This document shows positions 10,098-19,525 of a stretch of 64,000 bases of DNA, in pieces. The DNA lies in contig JAHHHN010000020.1 in assembly GCA_019359325.1 (NCBI GenBank), forward strand, positions 1-64,000, written 5' to 3'. The DNA comes from Mojavia pulchra JT2-VF2. GTDB lineage: Bacteria; Cyanobacteriota; Cyanobacteriia; Cyanobacteriales; Nostocaceae. The first letter of the stretch is position 1. Every line of letters begins with the position of its first letter. The notes below the pieces were generated by a model. The model saw nothing but the letters and a program-made list of their open reading frames with translations. It was not told the DNA's origin and ran no database searches. The translations under genes and the position numbers were made by a program.

Positions 10098-10128
10098 AGA
10101 TTAACAACAACAATGTTGTTAAAGTCAA
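10098..10128. promoter_or_regulatory. SufR operator site 2 overlapping a candidate sufB promoter
   Basis: Palindrome TTAACAAC-N6-GTTGTTAA at 10101-10122, with core CAAC-N6-GTTG at 10105-10118. On the minus strand, TTGACT (complement of 10123-10128) and TAATCT (complement of 10098-10103) could be -35 and -10 boxes of sufB with a 19-base spacer, so the operator would cover the promoter. The operator is clear; the promoter boxes are inferred. Confidence 0.7.
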
Positions 10129-10176
10129 ATTTTCAAAGAAATTTTTGGGACGTTCGCGGAACGTCTGGCAGAGAAG

Positions 10177-10872
10177 ATGGCGACTACCCACCAGTCCTCA
10201 ACGAAGCAAGATATTCTGGAATATCTCCTGAAACACTCACAAGCAACGGCTTTTGAGCTAGCTGAAATCTTAGATATTAGTCCCCAAGCAATTCGTCGCC
10301 ATCTTAAGGATTTGGAGGCGGAAGAGCTAATTTTATATTCAACGGCGATGCAAGCGGGAATGGGGCGACCACAGCACGTTTATCAATTGAGTTCTCTAGG
10401 ACGCCATCGCCTGCATCGGACAGCGAGTGAACGTTTTGGCGATGGTTACGGGGATTTTGCCGTTTCGCTGCTGGATACTTTAGCAGAAACGGTAGGGCAT
10501 GACCAAGTTAAATCCATTTTACAAAAACAGTGGGAGCGCAAAGCACAAGAATACCGCGATCGCTTAGGTAAGGGTTCGCTGCAAGAACGTGTAGCCAATT
10601 TAGTCGAATTAAGAAAAGCTGAAGGTTTCATGGCGGAGTGTCATCCTGTAGATTCCCATGACTCTTCAGACGGCGATCGCTTTATCTTAATGGAACATCA
10701 TTGCGCTATTTCTAATGTTGCCGAGTCTTTTCCCAGTATCTGTGGTCATGAATTAGAAATGTTTGCCGCCGTTCTACCAGATTGTACAGTGGAGCGCACC
10801 CACTGGATTATCGATGGCGAACATCGTTGCGGCTATTTGGTACAAGCTCGAAAACAACAGCTTCAAGAATAA
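10177..10872 (+). CDS. sufR: SufR, Fe-S-sensing repressor of the suf operon
   Basis: SufR is a DeoR/ArsR-like winged-helix repressor carrying an Fe-S cluster that switches off suf genes. The N-terminal helix-turn-helix is at about 10-75 (AFELAEILDISPQAIRRHL). The C-terminal region has conserved cysteines in AECHPVD, EHHCAISN, SICGHELE, PDCTVERTH and EHRCGYL, the expected cluster ligand set plus extra cysteines. The 231 residues fit the family. It is divergent from sufB, with two CAAC-N6-GTTG operators between them, supporting autoregulation and repression of sufBCDS. Confidence 0.95.
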   Translation: MATTHQSSTKQDILEYLLKHSQATAFELAEILDISPQAIRRHLKDLEAEELILYSTAMQAGMGRPQHVYQLSSLGRHRLHRTASERFGDGYGDFAVSLLDTLAETVGHDQVKSILQKQWERKAQEYRDRLGKGSLQERVANLVELRKAEGFMAECHPVDSHDSSDGDRFILMEHHCAISNVAESFPSICGHELEMFAAVLPDCTVERTHWIIDGEHRCGYLVQARKQQLQE

Positions 10873-10975
10873 ATTACTTTTGAAATACATTTTAGGATAA
10901 GGGTAAGAGCTTAAGTGGTAATGGAGTTTACCAATTAGTTATTAACTACGAATCAATCAATTTTAGAAAGAATTT

Positions 10976-11236
10976 ATGGATTTACCACCACAGCAACCGT
11001 CAGCACAATTTCTAAGTTTAGAAGAGTCAGCAAAGGTAGACGCTGCTTTACTATCTTCCTCAGAGAAATTTTTAACGCGGTTAACAATTTCATCACTTAA
11101 GCTGTTGAAGCACATTGCCCAAGAATACGATGTTGCTATTGAAGATTTAACAACACCACAAGTAATTTCCTGGTTTGAAAAAGATAGCAAAATTAGGCTA
11201 GAGCAGGGAATTGAAGCTTCATATTTGAAGTGGTGA
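10976..11236 (+). CDS. Small conserved-type protein of unknown function
   Basis: An 86-residue soluble protein with ATG start and AGAAAGAAT upstream. I do not recognise a named family. It is helix-rich and acidic in the C-terminal half (AQEYDVAIEDLTTPQVISWFEKD) and ends EASYLKW. There are no cysteines, signal peptide or membrane spans. It follows sufR by about 100 bases in the same direction, and its end lies only 14 bases before the inferred left end of the IS630 element, so the insertion just missed it. It could be a small regulatory or structural protein. The coding assignment rests on normal codon use and compact context. Confidence 0.6.
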   Translation: MDLPPQQPSAQFLSLEESAKVDAALLSSSEKFLTRLTISSLKLLKHIAQEYDVAIEDLTTPQVISWFEKDSKIRLEQGIEASYLKW

Positions 11237-11330
11237 AGCTTTGGGTTAATACAGATTTAGACCTATTAAGTAGCTGGTTGCAATTAATTATAAGATAGCA
11301 ATAGGATTGTCAGATTCAGGGTGTAACTGA

Positions 11331-11789
11331 ATGCCTGCCCGATTAAGAGTAGTCTTAACAGAAGCGGAAGACTTGACGTTAGCACAATTGCGTCAAGCAA
11401 CAACGGTGGCTCAAAGGACACGTGATCGCGCACACATGATCAGGCTGAATGCCCAAGGGTGGAATGTACCAGAAATAGCCAAAATTTTTTCGTGTCATGA
11501 ACATACAGTCAGATCAACACTGCGACGGTGGGAAAATCAAGGGTTAGGGGGACTGTGGGAGATGCCAGGGCGTTTTGCAAAGCGCAAATGGCAAGAGGCA
11601 GACTTGATGTACTTAGAGCAGTGCTTAGAGACGGAAAATCGTACTTATAACAGTATGCAGTTATCGGAAAAATTATCGCAAGTTCGTCAAGTGCAACTTA
11701 GTCCAGACCGTTTGAGACGATTGCTCAAAAAAAGGGGTGGCGATGGAAGCGCACACGCCATACTCATCAAGGAAAACAAGACCCATTAA
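11331..11789 (+). CDS. IS630 transposase, N-terminal frame (OrfA)
   Basis: This 152-residue frame holds the DNA-binding part of the transposase: helix-turn-helix segments around residues 20-110 (WNVPEIAKIFSCHEHTVRSTL, then SEKLSQVRQVQLSPDRLRRLL). The true protein continues in another frame: at the run AAAAAAAGGGG (11727-11737) the frame of the catalytic part is reached by a -1 shift. The residues after LLKK in this frame (RGGDGSAHAIL) are therefore not native unless a truncated OrfA product is made. The shift could be programmed slippage on the A7 tract or a loss-of-function deletion from A8. Confidence 0.8.
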   Translation: MPARLRVVLTEAEDLTLAQLRQATTVAQRTRDRAHMIRLNAQGWNVPEIAKIFSCHEHTVRSTLRRWENQGLGGLWEMPGRFAKRKWQEADLMYLEQCLETENRTYNSMQLSEKLSQVRQVQLSPDRLRRLLKKRGGDGSAHAILIKENKTH

Positions 11790-12391
11790 AACGAATAGTC
11801 AAGCAAGCAGACCTTGATACCCTCAAGCAAGCAGCAGTAGATGGCTACCTGGAATTAAAATATCTAGACGAATCTGGATGTTGTCGTTGGAGTCCAGTCA
11901 GTTATAGTTACAGTCGAATTGGCAGCCAAAAGCAGATGGCACAAGTGGGCAGTCGTACTGGTCGCATCAGTATCTTGGGACTATGGCAGCCTGAGTTGAG
12001 TTTCGAGTACGCCTTAGTTCAAGGTGGTTTCAAAACTGAACGTTACATAGAGGTGATGAATTGGGCTGCTACCAAGGCGGCTCAAACCTTGGCTGAAACT
12101 GACCGCATAACTGTGGTTGTTCACGATAACAGTTCATTGCATACCAGTCGGCTTTCACGTCATCAATGGGATAAGTGGCAATCCCAGGGATTGTTTATCT
12201 TCTTCCTGCCCGCCTATTGTTCTCAAATGAACCGAATTGAGGAGCAATGGCATCAACTCAAAGCTCATGAACTTGCTGGACAGATGTTTGATAACAACTA
12301 TGATTTGGCTATGGCAATTATTGACGGTATGGAAGCCCGAAGTATTAAAGGTGGATATGTCCTAGAGCGTTTTATATTTAATTCCGCCTAG
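11732..12391 (+). CDS. IS630 transposase, catalytic DDE frame (OrfB)
   Basis: This is the -1 frame continuation, open from the A7G4 run to the stop at 12391, reading KGWRWKRTRHTHQGKQDP then the RNase H-like DDE domain. The three acidic catalytic positions are present: D in LKYLDESG, D in VVVHDNSSLH and E in NRIEEQWHQLKAH. The first ATG in this frame is at 11936, inside the domain and after the first Asp, so independent translation would give an inactive protein. Activity therefore depends on frameshifting at 11727-11737. The stop codon overlaps the right inverted repeat. Confidence 0.8.
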   Translation, partial: KGWRWKRTRHTHQGKQDPLKRIVKQADLDTLKQAAVDGYLELKYLDESGCCRWSPVSYSYSRIGSQKQMAQVGSRTGRISILGLWQPELSFEYALVQGGFKTERYIEVMNWAATKAAQTLAETDRITVVVHDNSSLHTSRLSRHQWDKWQSQGLFIFFLPAYCSQMNRIEEQWHQLKAHELAGQMFDNNYDLAMAIIDGMEARSIKGGYVLERFIFNSA

Positions 12392-12410
12392 CTACTTATA
12401 TAAATCTATA

Positions 12411-12621
12411 TTTCTTATATAAAACCACAGATAAACACAGATGAACACAGATATTTACCTGTGTTTCCTTTTACTTTTATTCGGATTTTTGCAACAAATC
12501 AATTATAGTTTTCGGATTTGACTGGCAACCACAATATTTTCTTATTAAGGTAAAAAGTGAAAACTTTCAAAATAACGATTGATTTTCCCCTCCTCCGCCA
12601 GGGGAGAAAGGGATATGTTTC
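12411..12621. repeat. Spacer with CACAGAT-type dispersed repeat
   Basis: Just outside the IS right end, 12422-12441 reads AACCACAGATAAACACAGAT. The same 20-mer occurs in reverse orientation at 50457-50476. The spacer holds no gene. The rest (to the ccsA stop) is AT-rich with a short C-rich patch near 12585. Confidence 0.6.
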
Positions 12622-13668
12622 TCAGAAAAACCAACCGTAAGAATGCAAACCTTTACCTAAAAGATTTACACCAAGATAGCAAACCCAAACAACCACAAAG
12701 CCACTGGCAGCTAAAATTGCCGGACGACGCCCTTGCCAACCGCGAGTAATTCTGGCATGAAGGTAGGCGGCGAAAACTAACCAAGTAATTAACGCCCAGG
12801 TTTCTTTAGGATCCCAACTCCAATAGGAACCCCAAGCTTCGTTAGCCCAAACAGCACCCGCAATAATACCAATTGTCAGTAGAGGAAATCCCAGCCCAAT
12901 GATGCGATAGCTGATGTTATCTAAGGTTTCTGCCAGGCTAAGGCGCTGGGGTGAAAGGGGTTCAGAATTTACGATTGGGGCTGTTATTACTGCTCCCAAA
13001 ACAGCAGTGTTACCGTTGCCGTTATTATTGCGCTCACTACGAGCAAAACCATTGTTGTCCGCAGTAGGTATTTGTGGTTGAGAAACCAATTCACCAGCTT
13101 TGTGCAAGCGATAGCCATTACTGCGATAGCCACCAGTACCTACAGAACTGCCTTGTAGTTGGATGTTATTGCCGCGAGTGACAATCAGAAAAGCGATCGC
13201 AAGCAGAGAACCCACCATCAAAGCAGCATAACTCAACATCATCACACTGACGTGCATCATCAGCCAATTCGACTTCAGCGCAGGTACTAACGGTTCTGAC
13301 GCTTGCATTGTTGATGGTAACGTCAGGGCAGCAAAAGCAGTAATCCCCATGGCCACAGGTGCAGTTACCACTCCTACTAAGCGGCTGCGGCTACTATTCT
13401 CAGCAATCAGATGAATACTGGTAATTCCCCAAGCCAAGAAAAACAAGGATTCATACAAATTGCTCAGTGGGAAATAGCCAGCTTCTATCCATCGTGCCCC
13501 TAACAAAGTAGCTATGCACAAATTTGCGATCGCCATTCCAGCTGTCCCCAAAGCGGCAATTGTCGGCAGATTCGGAAAAGCCGCCCCTGCCCAATACACC
13601 AGCATGGTGAAAAACAAAACGGCAAAGGAGGCATTGTCCAGCCAGTTCTGGAGTACAACCAGATTCAT
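12622..13668 (-). CDS. ccsA: Cytochrome c biogenesis protein CcsA (CcsB/Ycf5 type)
   Basis: This is the heme-handling membrane protein of system II cytochrome c maturation, working with the Ccs1/CcsB partner to attach heme to apocytochromes at the thylakoid lumen or periplasm. The 348 residues contain about eight membrane helices and the tryptophan-rich heme motif [18 protein letters not shown] near residue 280, plus conserved histidines in [19 protein letters not shown] and KGLHSYGW. Family models name this protein either CcsA or CcsB. A hydrophilic insertion rich in Asn/Gly lies at about 170-230. ATG start at 13668. The partner gene is not in the window. Confidence 0.93.
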   Translation of the reverse strand: MNLVVLQNWLDNASFAVLFFTMLVYWAGAAFPNLPTIAALGTAGMAIANLCIATLLGARWIEAGYFPLSNLYESLFFLAWGITSIHLIAENSSRSRLVGVVTAPVAMGITAFAALTLPSTMQASEPLVPALKSNWLMMHVSVMMLSYAALMVGSLLAIAFLIVTRGNNIQLQGSSVGTGGYRSNGYRLHKAGELVSQPQIPTADNNGFARSERNNNGNGNTAVLGAVITAPIVNSEPLSPQRLSLAETLDNISYRIIGLGFPLLTIGIIAGAVWANEAWGSYWSWDPKETWALITWLVFAAYLHARITRGWQGRRPAILAASGFVVVWVCYLGVNLLGKGLHSYGWFF

Positions 13669-13798
13669 AAAGTTTTCTCCCCAGTAGATTCGTTAAAATA
13701 TCGATTCTGACTGTTTTGATCCTATCTGCTTAGAGGTTATTGGGTCATAGGTTTTTTACTATTGCTTAAACGTGAGATACGTCTTATCTTTAATAGCC

Positions 13799-15544
13799 TT
13801 ATGGAGACGCAGTTCCCATAGTAGGCACAGGACTGGGCAAGGAGGCTGAGGATTCAGCTTTTTTCAGCGCTACAAAAATGTCATAGCGGGTACTGCGACT
13901 GTCGCTGACAGCAGTTGTGACTCCAATTGAACGCGTTGCGGCGAGGATAGTTTGTTGATTGGGGAACAGAGGTGGTAGAGGAAAATTTTTGGCAGTTCGT
14001 TCGACATCCAAGAAAAATTGACCGTTTGTCGGATTGGGTTCTGTGGGAACTGTTTGTTGGAAGGCGAGTGTACTAGCTAATGTATTATTGGGTCTGGGAA
14101 CAATTTTATCTGTAATTGGAGCGCCCACTGCTAAAAAAGCGACATCTCCATCTAACCAGCCGTGGGTAGCGGTTAAGGTGCCAAAAGGCGCAATCCAGTT
14201 AATGACCGATTTACCTGCCACTGTCCCCGGTTGAATTTGGAATTGATATTGATTTTTCATCACATCATCGAGCTGTTTTAATGATGCTTCAGCTGATGGG
14301 CGATCGCTTGCCTTTACCATAAACAGTAACCCAGCACGAAAATTCTCTGTTGAACCTTGTTTCGGGCTATTCGGAATCACTGACACAGAAAACTCGCCTT
14401 TCATCCAACTGAGCAAATCCCGATCTAAATCCAGATTTGTCAAGGATTTCACACCACCTCGCAGTTGTTCTGGTGTGATTGGCGAAAGGGGATTTCCTTG
14501 GGATGTCAAAACATACTCTCCCCACGACCGCTTTAAGTTGCCGCCGGAAAGCATCATCAAAGTTTCTGCTGGGACGCGACTTTGCATTTTCCCAGCTTTA
14601 TTTTCCACCCCTAAAACGCGTTGGCTATTAGGGTTGAGCCAAGAAACACCCTTTAAATGTATTCCTTCTGGTTCTAAAGTAATTGTTCCCGCTAATCCTT
14701 GATTATTTTGAAGTTGAGCCAAAACTTGGGCGGGTAAATGACGGTTTGGAGCAGTAGCGGCTATCTTAGCAGCTGTTGGTACATTCACATAAAACTGAGC
14801 AAAAGGTTGATAATTGGAGATTTTAGGAAAATTATTCGCAAAACCTCCAGCTGTTGCTAATGATGCTTTATTTTTGTAGGCATCGATTGCTCGTTCTGTA
14901 GCTTTGGGATTATCGGTGATGACTAGAAAACGCCCATCCAGTAATGTTGCTGAGAGGTTATTTCCAGATACTCCATCAGTTTGTTTGATGGCAAAACCTT
15001 GATATGTGCGGTCAATCCATTTGCTTTGTTTAAGCGTTTTGGGTTGTGCCAAAATACTTTTAGCTTGTTCTGGATTCTTTACCGGTAAAACCATTACCAT
15101 CGACTGCTGAATGCTAGCAATATCCCCATAGGTGGCTACTGGTTTAGATATGGATTGATTTACTTGGGGTGCTAGAATTGCGATTGTAATTTCGTTGCCA
15201 ACCCAAGGTTGAATATCTTTCTGGAAGTCGTAACCATTATTAGTTAAAAAGCGATCGCGCAACTTTACTAAATTTTTATCCAGTTCTGCTTGGCTTTCTT
15301 TTGTCCCAAACTCCCGCAATTTCTGCCATTGTTTAGGATCTGTCGTTAGGGAAACCGCGAACAGGGCATCTCTAGGAATAATAGTTGCACCTACTGGTAA
15401 ATCTTTGGAAAATAGTTGCCCTTGGGTTAATAACCAATATGCGGCACTTCCCCCACCAATCAATAACGCAGCAGACGAAAGCGTCAGCACCAGAGACGGT
15501 TTCTTTATTTTCTTCATCGGAATAGACGCAACAGGCAGTGTCAT
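13799..15544 (-). CDS. DUF3352 domain protein, membrane-anchored
   Basis: A 581-residue cyanobacterial protein with one N-terminal membrane segment (about 16-38, LVLTLSSAALLIGGGSAAYWLL) after a basic start, then a large extracytoplasmic region. It matches the DUF3352 pattern, with segments such as IPRDALFAVSLTTDPKQW near residue 57 and FFLDVERTAKNFPLP near 510. The function of the family is unknown. The C-terminus is Pro/Ser-rich. It stands alone on the minus strand behind ccsA. It is probably an anchored periplasmic or thylakoid-lumen protein, judged from topology only. Confidence 0.8.
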   Translation of the reverse strand: MTLPVASIPMKKIKKPSLVLTLSSAALLIGGGSAAYWLLTQGQLFSKDLPVGATIIPRDALFAVSLTTDPKQWQKLREFGTKESQAELDKNLVKLRDRFLTNNGYDFQKDIQPWVGNEITIAILAPQVNQSISKPVATYGDIASIQQSMVMVLPVKNPEQAKSILAQPKTLKQSKWIDRTYQGFAIKQTDGVSGNNLSATLLDGRFLVITDNPKATERAIDAYKNKASLATAGGFANNFPKISNYQPFAQFYVNVPTAAKIAATAPNRHLPAQVLAQLQNNQGLAGTITLEPEGIHLKGVSWLNPNSQRVLGVENKAGKMQSRVPAETLMMLSGGNLKRSWGEYVLTSQGNPLSPITPEQLRGGVKSLTNLDLDRDLLSWMKGEFSVSVIPNSPKQGSTENFRAGLLFMVKASDRPSAEASLKQLDDVMKNQYQFQIQPGTVAGKSVINWIAPFGTLTATHGWLDGDVAFLAVGAPITDKIVPRPNNTLASTLAFQQTVPTEPNPTNGQFFLDVERTAKNFPLPPLFPNQQTILAATRSIGVTTAVSDSRSTRYDIFVALKKAESSASLPSPVPTMGTASP

Positions 15545-16285
15545 TGAAGCCTATACCTCATACTTGCGAACTCATTACTTTATTAGTCAAGTAAACCAAA
15601 AGGTTTCCATTCTCTAGGACAGCTAATTACATCAATTAATCCACCCCAGAAGTTGATTACCCTTCGGTAATAAACTTTCCCTACCTTTCAAAAGCTTTGT
15701 TTTGGTGGTTAATCATCTTTGTTAACACATTCGGATTGATTTCGCAGGACAATCCCTAGAAATATTTTCCGCAGTCGAGAAGTCTCCAAAAGTAAAGCTT
15801 TGATTCTAAGCGATCTGAGAATATAACTAACTTGTCAAAGCTGCAAGTCATCAGTAGAACACAAGACACTCAGTTCGCATAAATTCTATCTGTCGCTTTG
15901 ACTATGACCCTGCTCAATTAACTTCCAAGCTTTAGCATTAAGTGGAAAACGGAAATTTTCATTTTGTTGAGAGTTAACAACTTTCTCAAATTGCATCATC
16001 TTAATGAAAATAGTTGTTAACATTTACGTAAAAATTTCTATTTTTCTTCAAGCAGTCAAAAATCTCAATAATTATTATGAAAGCAGAAATTTTGGCTTAA
16101 ATAAGCCTTCATTTGCCCAGATACGTGCTGAATCAAGTGACTACTTTCTTCAACTTATATAAAAAATTGTAAATTTTATTAATTTATTTTTAGGAAAATT
16201 AGCTAAATTAACAACCAAATTTTGGCCACACTAAATTTGCATCTACAGAAAAAAGGCCATAATTAAGGACGATTAATTGAGCTTT
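15545..16285. other. 740-bp AT-rich spacer
   Basis: No coding sequence or RNA gene is recognised. A small hairpin ATTACC-CTTC-GGTAAT lies at 15656-15671, upstream of the DUF3352 gene on the minus strand. The rest is AT-rich without repeats that I can support. Confidence 0.4.
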
Positions 16286-16909
16286 TTACTGAGTGATAAT
16301 GCCTAACTGCGTAGGCCCTAAATATTTAGTTAAGTAAGGCGAGAAAACTTCATATATTAATGTCAAAGGCTGTCCATGATGCCAAAACAAATAGTGGCGA
16401 CCCCAAAAAGGCCCAGACACGTCAAAGCCTGACTCTAAAGCAGATGAGTAGCCATAGTAAATTCCTTGGACATCACGATATAACTCTGTACGCAGACGAG
16501 CCAAACTTGCCCAAATCGGTAATGAACGATTTTGCAAATACTCATCTACATGACTGGCCTCCCACCAAGAAGTAGCATATGCCAATCGCTGACCAGAAGC
16601 AGTACGCAGCCAAACTTGCCGCCGCAACCGCGGGCCTGGAACAGCTTGAATTAAATCAGGAGCAGCATCTAAGTCCATGCCAATTAATGACATATCAATG
16701 ACATCTACTTCTGTAGGCTCGCCTGTGAGCAATTCTAAGTGCCGTGTTGGTGAACCATCGCCCAAAAGAAGCATTTGCCAAGTTGGTGCCAGATGAGAGT
16801 GAGGTAAACTTTGTTTGATTACGTCCTCCCCACCTTGCCAAATTGGAGTCAGGCGATGCCACGCTGCTGGCAATGATAAGTTGTTTGTCGGCGTAAAAGT
16901 TACAGTCAA
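16286..16909 (-). CDS. Chorismate lyase family protein (DUF98)
   Basis: A 207-residue protein of the chorismate--pyruvate lyase family as found in cyanobacteria, where it is thought to make 4-hydroxybenzoate for plastoquinone. Diagnostic parts are RHLELLTGEPTEVDVIDM (about 57-74), RLRRQVWLRTASGQRLAYA with the conserved arginines (about 93-112), WWEASHVDEYL and the C-terminal LTLIYEVFSPYL with the catalytic-type Glu. Length is normal. No quinone genes adjoin it. The enzyme family is clear; the exact product in this organism is inferred. Confidence 0.85.
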   Translation of the reverse strand: MTVTFTPTNNLSLPAAWHRLTPIWQGGEDVIKQSLPHSHLAPTWQMLLLGDGSPTRHLELLTGEPTEVDVIDMSLIGMDLDAAPDLIQAVPGPRLRRQVWLRTASGQRLAYATSWWEASHVDEYLQNRSLPIWASLARLRTELYRDVQGIYYGYSSALESGFDVSGPFWGRHYLFWHHGQPLTLIYEVFSPYLTKYLGPTQLGIITQ

Positions 16910-17099
16910 TGTTCTTTACAAAACTTCACCTATTTCTATAAAAGCATAAAAAATAGGCTTCCCAACAGTAAAATGAGAGGAAATATAAAGAATTTCTGAC
17001 TGCGACACACCCATGCTTTACCATTACCCCCAATTTAGAATTATTCAGGGCGTGAAGTAAATCGACTTACCAGCCATGTGGGTCATGAACACTAAAAAA

Positions 17100-17180
17100 T
17101 GCGGATGGCGAGACTCGAACTCGCAAGGCAAAGCCACACGCACCTCAAGCGTGCGCGTATACCAATTCCGCCACATCCGC
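17100..17180 (-). tRNA. trnL: tRNA-Leu (anticodon GAG)
   Basis: On the minus strand the gene begins GCGGATG and ends CATCCGC with discriminator A. The anticodon stem CACGC / GCGTG has a loop with anticodon GAG, which reads CUC/CUU leucine codons. A variable arm and a T arm with GAGTTCGAGTCTC are present. Total length about 81 nt, no encoded CCA. Confidence 0.95.
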
Positions 17181-17548
17181 ACGTTTATTCAACTAAACAT
17201 AAAATATAGCATAAATTTTCTGCAAGTGGATACCAGACTGACAGAAATATAGTCACTTCACGGGAGATATTAAAAAGGATATAGCCAAAATAGGGCACAC
17301 TTTGCCTTTGCAAAAGCCTATTTGGGTAAAACAAAGAGATTAACAGCAGCAATATTGTTAGTCTAGTTAAAACCCGTAGGCACTTTCAGCCAAATCCTAT
17401 CCTTTGGGAAGCCGCCCAAGGGTTTCTACACTCTTCTCAGGACGAGGCTTGGAAATCTCCTGTCATAATTTGAAATAAGGCGAAAGCATTGTTGCAAGTT
17501 GAATGGGAGAGAATGTCAATCTACTGGTACTGATATCGAAGCTCGAAA
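17181..17548 (+). other. accC leader region
   Basis: No gene is seen. A stem-loop (AAATAGG / CCTATTT, 17288-17323) with an inner TTTGC-CTTT-GCAAA hairpin lies about 230 bases before accC. No known riboswitch class is recognised. Confidence 0.35.
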
Positions 17549-18892
17549 ATGAAGTTTGACAAAATATTAATTGCTAATCGGGGAGAAATCGCCCTTCGCA
17601 TTCTCCGCGCCTGTGAAGAAATGGGAATTGCGACAGTTGCGGTTCACTCTACTGTTGACCGTAATGCTTTACATGTCCAACTTGCTGATGAAGCGGTTTG
17701 CATTGGCGAACCTGCTAGCAGTAAAAGTTATTTGAATATTCCAAATATTATTGCTGCCGCCTTGACACGTAATGCCAGCGCTATTCATCCTGGTTATGGT
17801 TTTTTAGCAGAAAATGCCCGATTTGCAGAAATCTGTGCCGACCATCACATTGCCTTTATTGGCCCAACTCCTGAAGCTATACGTTTGATGGGGGATAAAT
17901 CTACAGCCAAAGAAACCATGCAAAAGGCTGGAGTACCTACAGTACCAGGTAGTGAGGGGTTGGTAGAGTCCGATCAAGAAGGATTAGCACTTGCCAAGGA
18001 TATTGGCTATCCAGTCATGATTAAAGCCACAGCGGGTGGCGGTGGAAGGGGTATGCGTTTGGTGCGTTCTGAAAGCGAATTCATCAAACTTTTTCTAGCT
18101 GCTCAAGGAGAAGCGGGTGCTGCCTTTGGCAATTCTGGCGTTTACATAGAAAAATTTATTGAGCGTCCACGCCACATTGAATTTCAAATTTTGGCGGATA
18201 ATTACGGCAACGTTATCCATTTGGGCGAAAGGGATTGTTCGATTCAGCGCCGAAATCAAAAACTTTTAGAAGAAGCCCCTAGCCCTGCGCTCGACTCAGA
18301 GTTGCGAGATAAAATGGGGCAAGCTGCGGTAAAAGCTGCTCAATTTATTAACTACACTGGGGCGGGTACAATCGAATTTCTCCTAGATAGATCCGGTAAA
18401 TTCTACTTTATGGAAATGAATACCCGGATTCAAGTTGAGCATCCTGTGACAGAGATGATTACTGGGGTAGACTTGGTTGTCGAACAAATCCGAATTGCCC
18501 AAGGGGAAAAGCTCAAGCTGACTCAAGACCAAGTAGTTTTACAAGGTCATGCGATCGAATGCCGCATCAACGCCGAAGATCCCGACCACGACTTCCGCCC
18601 TTCTCCAGGACGTATCAGTGGCTATCTTCCTCCAGGTGGCCCTGGTGTCCGAATTGATTCTCATGTCTACACTGATTACCAAATTCCTCCCTACTACGAC
18701 TCTCTGATCGGCAAGTTAATTGTTTGGGGGCCAGATCGTCCTACTGCCATTAACCGCATGAAACGGGCATTGCGGGAGTGTGCCATCACTGGACTACCTA
18801 CGACTATAGGATTTCATCAAAGAATTATGGAAACTCCGCAGTTTTTAGAGGGGAATGTTTACACCAATTTTGTGCAGGAGTTGAACAGTTAA
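17549..18892 (+). CDS. accC: Acetyl-CoA carboxylase biotin carboxylase subunit
   Basis: AccC uses ATP and bicarbonate to carboxylate the biotin on AccB, the first half-reaction of acetyl-CoA carboxylase that makes malonyl-CoA for fatty acids. The 447 residues match the family. Visible motifs: N-terminal [21 protein letters not shown]-grasp glycine loop [11 protein letters not shown] near residue 165, the [10 protein letters not shown] segment near 295 and NAEDP with FRPSPGRI in the C-terminal domain. ATG start. accB is not adjacent. The next gene is convergent. Confidence 0.97.
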   Translation: MKFDKILIANRGEIALRILRACEEMGIATVAVHSTVDRNALHVQLADEAVCIGEPASSKSYLNIPNIIAAALTRNASAIHPGYGFLAENARFAEICADHHIAFIGPTPEAIRLMGDKSTAKETMQKAGVPTVPGSEGLVESDQEGLALAKDIGYPVMIKATAGGGGRGMRLVRSESEFIKLFLAAQGEAGAAFGNSGVYIEKFIERPRHIEFQILADNYGNVIHLGERDCSIQRRNQKLLEEAPSPALDSELRDKMGQAAVKAAQFINYTGAGTIEFLLDRSGKFYFMEMNTRIQVEHPVTEMITGVDLVVEQIRIAQGEKLKLTQDQVVLQGHAIECRINAEDPDHDFRPSPGRISGYLPPGGPGVRIDSHVYTDYQIPPYYDSLIGKLIVWGPDRPTAINRMKRALRECAITGLPTTIGFHQRIMETPQFLEGNVYTNFVQELNS

Positions 18893-18976
18893 GAGGCTTG
18901 GAACTGGGTACTAGGGGTTAGATTCTTCCAACACCCAACGCCTAATACCCAGTACCTAATACCCAATCTCAAATTC
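18893..18976. repeat. Heptamer-type short tandem repeats between accC and yggT
   Basis: The convergent gap contains near-repeats of CCCAATA/CCTAATA (ACACCCAACGCCTAATACCC, AGTACCTAATACCCAATC) facing ACTGGGTACTAGGGG, so both strands can form a hairpin. It probably acts as a transcript end for both genes. This is the short-repeat style common in Nostocales. Confidence 0.5.
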
Positions 18977-19270
18977 CTAATTTACACGAGACAACATAGT
19001 CAGTAATCCTTGCTGACCTAGCAGAATCTCTCGTAGCAAACTGAAGATACCAACCCAAATAATGGGAGTAATATCTACTCCTCCTATGGGTGGTACTAAC
19101 TTTCGCAACAGTACTAAAAATGGTTCAGTGGGCCAAGCTATTAAATTCATTGGCAAACGATTGAGATCCACTTGAGGATACCAAGTGAGAATAATGCGGA
19201 AAATGAATAGAAATATCATCAATCCCAGTACGGGATTGAGAATCCAAGTAGTTAGGTTAACACCAGTCAT
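18977..19270 (-). CDS. YggT family membrane protein
   Basis: A 97-residue protein with two hydrophobic helices (about 7-28 and 66-88) and the YggT core: ILTWYPQVDLNRLPMN, the TEPFLVLLRKLVPPIGG segment and a second hydrophobic end. Homologues in cyanobacteria and plastids affect chloroplast nucleoid or membrane organisation, and bacterial ones are linked to osmotic tolerance; its role here is not shown. Single gene convergent with accC. ATG start. Length is typical. Confidence 0.88.
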   Translation of the reverse strand: MTGVNLTTWILNPVLGLMIFLFIFRIILTWYPQVDLNRLPMNLIAWPTEPFLVLLRKLVPPIGGVDITPIIWVGIFSLLREILLGQQGLLTMLSRVN

Positions 19271-19525
19271 CGGTTTGAAGTAGTATCTGTGAACACAGAA
19301 AAATTTAGGCGAAAGTCCAAGATTTTAAGCTTTGTAAAGCACTCTCTATAATTTTAACTAAATGTTGTCATTTCCTCTTGTGGATGCAAAAGCAAATAGG
19401 CGATCGCAATTAACTCAATAATTTGTGAGGTCAGTTGGCGTTACGTAGCTCATAATTAGAGGCTTCTCAAGAAAGTAATACACTATTAGAATTATGATGA
19501 AGTGTGTAAAAAAAGGTTGAGAACT

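Larger units (their letters stand above)
11250..12410 (+). mobile_element. IS630-family insertion sequence
   Basis: The element encodes an IS630/Tc1-mariner-type transposase in two frames. Ends are inferred from imperfect terminal inverted repeats: left CAGATTTA (11252-11259) and AAGTAGCT (11268-11275) match right TAAATCTA (12401-12408) and AGCTACTT (12390-12397) in reverse. A TA dinucleotide flanks each end (11250-11251 and 12409-12410), the target duplication typical of IS630. Size is about 1.16 kb, normal for the family. Exact end positions are inferred from the pairing, not from comparison with other copies. Confidence 0.85.
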
